A DNA stretch of 5,643 nucleotides from an uncultured Synechococcus sp. (GTDB lineage: Bacteria; Cyanobacteriota; Cyanobacteriia; PCC-6307; Cyanobiaceae). The DNA lies in contig CAJWIC010000098.1 of the NCBI GenBank assembly GCA_913040905.1, positions 1 through 5,643 of the forward strand, given 5' to 3'. Of this stretch, positions 1 through 5,643 are shown piece by piece. Positions within the stretch are counted from its first letter, which is position 1, and every line of letters begins with the position of its first letter. The notes under the pieces were generated by a model that saw only the letters and a program-made list of their open reading frames with translations, had not been told where the DNA came from and did not search any database. The translations under genes and the position numbers were made by a program.

Positions 1-50
1 AGTGACAATCTCCTTGTAAGGGAGGTGCTCTACCGCTGAGCTAATCGCCC
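1..50 (-). tRNA. trnV: tRNA-Val (anticodon UAC), 3' part cut off by window edge
   Basis: Read on the minus strand, the 50 bases form the 5' two thirds of a tRNA. They start with the acceptor half GGGCGAT, followed by a D arm with stem GCTC/GAGC and loop AGCGGTA. The anticodon loop is CTTACAA, giving anticodon UAC (valine), and a five-base variable loop (TTGTC) follows. The visible part ends three bases into the T arm, so the T loop and 3' acceptor strand lie outside the window and it cannot be seen whether CCA is encoded. The anticodon stem pairs as CTCC/GGAG, with a C.A mismatch at its outer pair (27-43). From memory, plastid trnV-UAC has the same feature. Confidence 0.93.
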
Positions 51-60
51 GATGCAGCGG

Positions 61-89
61 ATTCTGCCTCAACGCGGCAGGCTGACCAA
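61..89 (-). promoter_or_regulatory. Candidate promoter of tRNA-Val
   Basis: On the minus strand TTGGTC (84-89) is separated by 17 bases from CAGAAT (61-66), a 4/6 match to the -10 consensus. The -10 box lies ten bases before the tRNA 5' end, so transcription would start within a few bases of the mature end, as expected for a tRNA promoter. The -35 match is only 3/6. A small dyad (CTGCC 64-68 / GGCAG 76-80) overlaps the site. The call is based on spacing and position only. Confidence 0.35.
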
Positions 90-109
90 AGCCGTCACGC
101 TCCGTCTCG

Positions 110-589
110 ATGGCCTCCGGCCGGGCCCATGACCGCGCCACGCTGATCGTTAGTGCTCCACTCGGGCTGTGTATGGCCACGCTGGGGGGCATCGACGCCG
201 GCTTGGTGGCTGCTGCGGCATGCAGCTTCGGCGGACTCTGGCTTTCACCGGATCTGGATACCCACTCCAACGCCCTGAGGCGCTGGGGAGCGCTCCGGGG
301 GCTGTGGTGGCCCTACCGCCGGCTGATTCCCCACCGATCGCTCTGGTCCCATGGCCCCCTGATCGGCACAGGCCTGCGGTTGCTGCTGCTGCTGGGCTGG
401 TGGGTTCTGCTGTCAGGACTCATTGGCTGGCCCAGGAACGCGGGATTGCCACAACTGGCCAGCTGGCTGGAACAACAGCCCCATCAGGCCATCGCCCTCG
501 TGATCGGCCTGGAGACCAGCGCCTGGCTGCATCTGATCCTGGATGGCGATCCATGGCCCGTGGAATGGGCACAGCGGCGCCGGCGATGA
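110..589 (+). CDS. DUF2227-type putative metal-binding membrane protein
   Basis: 159 aa. It resembles the DUF2227 family of uncharacterised metal-binding proteins common in cyanobacteria, which is related to membrane-bound YdjM-like metal-dependent hydrolases. Candidate metal ligands are His7 near the N terminus, Asp48 and Asp50 in SPDLD followed by His52, His75 in PHRSLWSHG with His81, and His141/Asp145 near the C terminus. Hydrophobic stretches at about 12-45, 84-107 and 126-144 suggest two to four membrane segments with the acidic/histidine motifs between them. The C terminus ends in four arginines. The start at 110 keeps the conserved N-terminal histidine; no clear Shine-Dalgarno sequence precedes it. 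It is divergent from the tRNA and 30 bp before mazG in the same direction, so the two may be co-transcribed. The biochemical function is unknown. Confidence 0.82.
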   Translation: MASGRAHDRATLIVSAPLGLCMATLGGIDAGLVAAAACSFGGLWLSPDLDTHSNALRRWGALRGLWWPYRRLIPHRSLWSHGPLIGTGLRLLLLLGWWVLLSGLIGWPRNAGLPQLASWLEQQPHQAIALVIGLETSAWLHLILDGDPWPVEWAQRRRR

Positions 590-619
590 GAAGGTGGGCG
601 CGCATCGAACCATCTCTCC

Positions 620-1413
620 ATGGCTTCAGAGCGGCCTGATGCGCTGCAGCAACTGATCGAGGTGGTGGCCCGTCTGCGGGATCCGGATCAGGGCTGTCCC
701 TGGGATCTGAAGCAGACCCACGCCTCGTTGGTGCCCTACGTGCTCGAGGAGGCCCATGAAGTGGCCGATGCCATTCGCCATGGCGACGACAGCCACCTCA
801 AGGAGGAATTGGGGGATCTGCTGCTGCAGGTAATTCTCCATGCCCAGATCGGCCGCGAACAGGGCCGCTTCGATGTGGACGCCATCGCCCGCGCCATCAG
901 CGACAAACTGATTCGCCGCCATCCCCATGTTTTCGGCGGAGAGCCCCGCAGCTGGGATGCGATCAAAGCCGAGGAACAGGCCGACTCCCTGGCGCAGTCC
1001 TCCAGTCCCCTCAGCGACCGGTTGACCAGCAAGGTGCGGGGCATGCCCGCACTGGCCGGAGCCATGGCGATCTCCAAGCAGGCGGCCAAGGCCGGCTTCG
1101 AGTGGGACGACATGGCAGGCGTGTGGGACAAGGTGCAGGAGGAACTGGATGAACTGAAGGAGGCCATCGCCAGCGGCGACCAGGGCCATGCCCAGGAGGA
1201 ACTGGGCGATCTGCTGTTCACCCTGGTGAACGTGGCGCGCTGGTGCCGCCTTGACCCGGAGGAGGGACTGGCCGGTACCAACCACCGCTTTCTCGACCGC
1301 TTCTCCCGGGTGGAGTCCGCCCTGGGTGGCGATCTTCAAGGCCGCAGCATTCAGGACCTGGAAGCGCTCTGGCAGGCGGCGAAAGCTCAGATCAGGGCTG
1401 AGCAGGCTGCAAT

Positions 1414-1438
<25 letters not shown>
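620..1438 (+). CDS. mazG: Nucleoside triphosphate pyrophosphohydrolase MazG
   Basis: 272 aa, close to the length of two-domain bacterial MazG (about 260-280). MazG hydrolyses (d)NTPs to the monophosphate and pyrophosphate, cleaning non-canonical nucleotides and influencing (p)ppGpp levels in E. coli. The first MazG domain carries the GCPWD motif (25-29) and the Mg-binding pattern E43-E44..E47 with E62-E63..D66. The second repeats it at E174-E175..E178 and E193-E194..D197. Between them is the conserved HPHVFG segment (101-106) and a KVRGMPAL linker (138-145), and GFEWDD (159-164) opens the second domain. Both metal sites look intact. The ATG at 620 places the first helix immediately before LRDPDQGCPWD as in homologues; the ribosome binding site is weak. 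No mazE or mazF is adjacent. Its last 25 bases overlap the end of the convergent arfB. Confidence 0.96.
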
Positions 1439-3605
<2,167 letters not shown>

Positions 3606-3612
<7 letters not shown>

Positions 3613-4004
3613 AAGTGCCGTGCATCAGTCCGTTGTTGACGCAATCGGGTGTGCTGCTGAGCGATCAACTCCACCACCAACGTGGGATGGCGATGGATCA
3701 AGGTGAGGAAGCCGGACCGGTTCAGCCTGATCAGCGCCAGGGGAGTCAGGGCTTTGGCGTCGCGGCTGTGGAACTGGTTGGTGATCACCAGATCCTCGTA
3801 GAAGAACAACTCACCGGGGCCGTAACGGATGCGGTTACGGGGGCCGGAACTGAGTTCCACCAGCCCCAGATGCACGATATGAATGGCCTGAACCGGCTCG
3901 CCGCGCCGAAACACATAAGCACCCGTGGGGAGCGTCAGCCGATCAGCTTCCGGGTGCTCCCCGATCAGCTCAATCGTGTTGCTCACTCGGGACGACGTAG
4001 CCAA
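3606..4004 (-). CDS. Stand-alone cyclic-nucleotide-binding-fold (CRP-like) protein without DNA-binding domain
   Basis: 132 aa if started at TTG 4004; a GTG at 3986 would give 126 aa. No ATG is available before the upstream in-frame stop at 4032-4034, and neither start has a clear ribosome binding site. Residues about 22-110 follow the CRP-type beta roll: LPTGAYVFRRGEPVQAIHIVHLGLVEL (25-51), then GELFFYEDL (64-72), SRDAKALTPLALIRLNRSGF (80-99) and HPTL (106-109), ending in a helix (about 110-132) like the CRP C helix. The arginine of the phosphate-binding cassette (Arg81) is present. The usual G-E of the cassette is replaced by Y69-E70 with an extra residue, so cNMP binding is doubtful. The chain ends before any helix-turn-helix, and the DNA beyond is convergent speB, so no DNA-binding domain can follow. 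The role is unknown; a sensor or partner-binding function is possible. Confidence 0.8.
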
Positions 4005-4045
4005 CCAATCTGCGAAAGTAGGTGTTAAGTCTCACTGACGCGAGC

Positions 4046-4099
4046 GTTGAAGAGCGTCACAGACAACACACTCTGCGAAGTGTTGACCAAATCTTCAAC
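4046..4099. repeat. Nested inverted repeats between two minus-strand genes
   Basis: An outer pair, GTTGAAGA (4046-4053) and TCTTCAAC (4092-4099), has eight perfect complementary bases. It encloses an inner pair, CAACAC (4064-4069) and GTGTTG (4080-4085), with a ten-base loop. A third pair, TGACGC (4036-4041) and GCGTCA (4054-4059), would put the left outer arm into its loop and so competes with the outer stem. The block lies between the stop of the Cys-rich gene (4105) and the start of the CRP-fold gene (4004). No T tract follows on either strand, so it is not a normal intrinsic terminator. It may be a leader or intercistronic structure. Confidence 0.45.
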
Positions 4100-4104
4100 C
4101 CCAC

Positions 4105-4323
4105 CTAAGCCAAGGCTCGGTCCAGTTCCAGCTGCTGATCCATTTCCTGGTGCTGAGCCAGCTTGATCATCGGCAGCTGGGGTGAGCGGGGAGTCCAGTG
4201 GTGGCAGACCACCAGATTCGCTACATCCGGATGCACGGCCAGTCGACGCAAACGGCACCATCCCTCATCTGTTCCGGCTGCAGAACAATGCTGACAACTG
4301 CGACAGCAGGGAGTGCTCGTCAA
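4105..4323 (-). CDS. Small cysteine-rich hypothetical protein, probable zinc/metal site
   Basis: 72 aa from a TTG start at 4323. I do not recognise a named family. The sequence begins MTSTPCCRSCQHC, continues with WC at 22-23, and later has CHHW (40-43). The cysteines and histidines are C6, C7, C10, C13, C23, C40, H41 and H42; the spacing of C7/C10 or C10/C13 with the later C40-H41-H42 would suit a structural zinc site. LRRLAVHPDVANLVVCHHWTPRSPQLP looks like a folded, constrained segment, and codon use is rich in CTG, CAG and GCC like the neighbours. The start is chosen because GAGGG (4330-4334) lies six bases before this TTG. An ATG at 4419 would add 32 residues without a matching protein character. 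The gene precedes the CRP-fold gene by 100 bp on the same strand and is divergent from gcvT. It could still be a spurious frame. Confidence 0.6.
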   Translation of the reverse strand: MTSTPCCRSCQHCSAAGTDEGWCRLRRLAVHPDVANLVVCHHWTPRSPQLPMIKLAQHQEMDQQLELDRALA

Positions 4324-4329
4324 CAACAG

Positions 4330-4334
4330 CCCTC
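4330..4334 (-). promoter_or_regulatory. Ribosome binding site deciding the TTG start of the Cys-rich gene
   Basis: On the minus strand GAGGG lies six bases before the TTG at 4323. This spacing favours the short 72 aa product over the 104 aa product from the ATG at 4419. Confidence 0.45.
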
Positions 4335-4371
4335 GAACAGCGTTCAAACTAGGGACGGTCAACAAAATGGA

Positions 4372-4420
4372 CCAGCCCCGCTGGCAGATCTGCGGGTTCC
4401 CTTCCTGTTGCTGAAGCAAC
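4372..4420. repeat. Cluster of dyad symmetries between the Cys-rich gene and gcvT
   Basis: Three symmetric elements follow each other: CCAGC-CCC-GCTGG (4372-4384), the perfect ten-base palindrome GCAGATCTGC (4384-4393), and GTTGCT-GA-AGCAAC (4407-4420). In addition CCCGC (4377-4381) can pair with GCGGG (4392-4396), which would compete with the first hairpin. The cluster lies 32 bases before the gcvT start codon and about 50 bases before the divergent Cys-rich gene. It could be operator sites for a dimeric regulator or a structured 5' leader. I do not recognise a glycine-riboswitch core or an NtcA-type (GTA-N8-TAC) site here. Confidence 0.45.
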
Positions 4421-4441
4421 CCATAAGAATGCAGCGGTCTT

Positions 4442-4451
4442 CCCCCCCCCC
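4442..4451 (+). repeat. C10 homopolymer directly before the gcvT start codon
   Basis: Ten consecutive C residues end at the base before the gcvT ATG. The tract occupies the place where a Shine-Dalgarno sequence and spacer would normally lie, so none is present. Length changes here would alter the leader but not the reading frame. Homopolymers of this length are also prone to sequencing miscounts. Confidence 0.9.
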
Positions 4452-5555
4452 ATGACCCTGCAGCGCACTCCCCTCCATCAGCTCTGCCAGGACGGCGGCG
4501 GCCGCATGGTGCCTTTCGCCGGTTGGGAGATGCCCGTGCAGTTCAGCGGACTGATCCAGGAGCACAAGGCCGTGCGGGAGCACGTCGGGATGTTTGACAT
4601 CTCCCATATGGGAGTGCTGCGGCTGGAGGGGCCGAACCCCAAAGATGCACTGCAACAACTGGTGCCGAGCGATCTGCATCGCATTGGTCCTGGCGAAGCG
4701 AGCTACACGGTGCTGCTGAACGAGACCGGCGGCATTCGCGACGACCTGATCGTTTACGACTGCGGTGCGCTTGACGACAACCGGGGTGCCCTGGTGCTGG
4801 TGATCAACGCCGCCTGCGCCGATGCAGACACCGCCTGGATTCGTGAGCGAATGGAACCGCTCGGCCTGATGGTGACCGACATCAAGAACGGCGGCGTGCT
4901 ACTGGCCCTTCAGGGCCCAGAGGCCATCGCAATCCTGGAGGACCTGAGCGGAGAAGACCTCAGCGGCCTGCCCCGCTTTGGGCACCGCAGCCTCAGCCTG
5001 CAAGGGCTCACCAATCCGGTGTTCACAGCCCGCACTGGGTACACCGGTGAGGACGGTGCCGAGCTGCTGCTGAACGCGAACGACGGGCAAAAGCTCTGGC
5101 AGCTTCTGCTGGATCGCGGTGTCAGCCCCTGCGGCCTGGGGGCGCGTGACACCTTGCGACTGGAGGCCGCCATGCATCTCTACGGCATGGACATGAACGC
5201 CGACACCACACCCTTTGAAGCCGGCCTGGGCTGGCTGGTGCATCTGGAGATGCCAGCGGAATTCGTCGGCCGTCAGGCCCTCGAGCAGGCCGCAGCCTCC
5301 GGTCCCGCCAAACGGCTGGTGGGCCTCAAGCTTCAGGGTCGTGCCATCGCTCGGCATGACTACCCGGTTCTGCACGACGGCGGCCAAGTGGGCATCGTCA
5401 CCAGCGGCACCTGGTCGCCCACCCTGGAGGAACCCATCGCCCTGGCTTATGTGCCTCCGGCACTGGCCAAAATCGGCACCGAACTGAGCGTGGAGATCCG
5501 CGGCAAGGCCCAGCCCGCCGTCGTGGTCAAACGCCCCTTCTACCGTCGGTCCTGA
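4452..5555 (+). CDS. gcvT: Aminomethyltransferase, glycine cleavage system T protein
   Basis: 367 aa, matching E. coli GcvT (364). The T protein takes the aminomethyl group from lipoyl-H protein, releases ammonia and forms methylene-tetrahydrofolate; in cyanobacteria this serves photorespiratory glycine breakdown and one-carbon supply. Seen in order: GGRMVPFAGWEMPVQF (16-31), VGMFDISHMG (45-54), SYTVLLNETGGIRDDLIVY (84-102) with the Asp97-Asp98 pair that includes the family's essential aspartate, LQGPEA (153-158), RTGYTGEDGAEL (194-205), GLGARDTLRLEAAMHLYGMDM (228-248), and the C-terminal barrel segment TSGTWSPTLEEPIALAYV. All domains are complete. The ATG at 4452 gives the normal N terminus (PLHQLC), although it is preceded by ten C and no ribosome binding site. 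aspS follows 37 bp downstream on the same strand. The other glycine-cleavage genes are not in the window. Confidence 0.97.
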   Translation: MTLQRTPLHQLCQDGGGRMVPFAGWEMPVQFSGLIQEHKAVREHVGMFDISHMGVLRLEGPNPKDALQQLVPSDLHRIGPGEASYTVLLNETGGIRDDLIVYDCGALDDNRGALVLVINAACADADTAWIRERMEPLGLMVTDIKNGGVLLALQGPEAIAILEDLSGEDLSGLPRFGHRSLSLQGLTNPVFTARTGYTGEDGAELLLNANDGQKLWQLLLDRGVSPCGLGARDTLRLEAAMHLYGMDMNADTTPFEAGLGWLVHLEMPAEFVGRQALEQAAASGPAKRLVGLKLQGRAIARHDYPVLHDGGQVGIVTSGTWSPTLEEPIALAYVPPALAKIGTELSVEIRGKAQPAVVVKRPFYRRS

Positions 5556-5592
5556 GCTGTGGGAAACTCGCCTGTCTTCGGCTGAGACTCCC
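5556..5592 (+). other. gcvT-aspS spacer with a possible leader hairpin
   Basis: This 37-base spacer can fold with GTCT (5574-5577) against AGAC (5585-5588), stacked on GGGA (5561-5564) against TCCC (5589-5592), leaving a nine-base bulge. The 3' arm abuts the aspS ATG, so folding could mask the start. There is no T tract, so it does not look like an intrinsic terminator. No clear promoter was seen; aspS may be read through from gcvT. Confidence 0.3.
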
Positions 5593-5643
5593 ATGCGCAG
5601 CAACGGTTGCGGCGACCTGCGCGAACAGAACATCGATCAGCAG
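5593..5643 (+). CDS. aspS: Aspartyl-tRNA synthetase, N-terminal fragment (cut by window edge)
   Basis: Only the first 17 codons are present: MRSNGCGDLREQNIDQQ. This matches the N terminus of bacterial-type class II aspartyl-tRNA synthetase, which begins with a short MR..xCG.L...hxGxxV segment leading into the anticodon-binding OB fold. The enzyme charges tRNA-Asp (in organisms lacking AsnRS it may also misacylate tRNA-Asn for amidation). The catalytic domain lies outside the window, so discriminating versus non-discriminating type cannot be judged. It lies 37 bp after gcvT in the same direction, an arrangement I recall from picocyanobacteria. Confidence 0.85.
   Translation, partial: MRSNGCGDLREQNIDQQ

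Noticed and set aside
3615..4028. Plus-strand 137-codon frame opposite the CRP-fold gene
   Set aside because: The minus strand encodes a recognisable beta-roll domain; the plus product is low-information and rich in Gln/Gly.
4025..4261. 78-codon minus-strand frame overlapping the Cys-rich gene
   Set aside because: Its product is low-complexity (Ser/Gly/Ala) with no motif, while the other minus frame has the Cys/His pattern and a ribosome binding site.
4324..4451. Glycine or glutamine riboswitch before gcvT
   Set aside because: I looked for the conserved aptamer cores and did not find them; only dyads are present.
4198..4455. Plus-strand 85-codon frame running into the gcvT start
   Set aside because: No motif or ribosome binding site; it is antisense to the Cys-rich gene and runs through the C tract.
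4899..5633. Long open frame (244 codons) on the minus strand antisense to gcvT and the aspS start
   Set aside because: It covers clearly coding sequence on the other strand and shows no family features.

Overview
The window reads as a compact, GC-rich chromosome segment of a marine picocyanobacterium of the Synechococcus/Cyanobium type. This rests on recognising the protein sequences (SpeE, an arginase-family SpeB, GcvT and the start of AspS in one neighbourhood, a two-domain MazG, a DUF2227 protein) and a cyanobacterial/plastid-like tRNA-Val(UAC). No database search was possible, so the organism call is inference.

Layout: a 3'-truncated tRNA-Val gene on the minus strand (1-50) with a plausible promoter behind it; a plus-strand DUF2227 membrane/metal-binding protein (110-589); plus-strand mazG (620-1438); minus-strand arfB (1414-1848), whose end overlaps the end of mazG by 25 bp; then, divergent from arfB across 64 bp, the plus-strand pair speE-speB (1913-2755, 2752-3612) joined by an ATGA overlap. 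A minus-strand stand-alone cyclic-nucleotide-binding-fold protein (3606-4004) overlaps the end of speB by 7 bp. A small, probably real, cysteine-rich minus-strand gene (4105-4323, TTG start) lies behind it. Plus-strand gcvT (4452-5555) starts directly after a run of ten C, and the first 17 codons of aspS (from 5593) close the window.

Functionally most of the window is housekeeping: polyamine synthesis (agmatine to putrescine to spermidine), one-carbon/photorespiratory glycine cleavage (GcvT), nucleotide-pool cleaning (MazG), rescue of stalled ribosomes (ArfB), and tRNA charging (AspS). The less ordinary part is 3606-4451, which holds two small, poorly characterised minus-strand genes and two clusters of dyad symmetry. 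I see no mobile element, CRISPR array, phage gene or convincing intrinsic terminator. No new large system is evident; the best leads are the Cys-rich small protein, the HTH-less CRP-fold protein with an altered binding cassette, and the unusual leader of gcvT.
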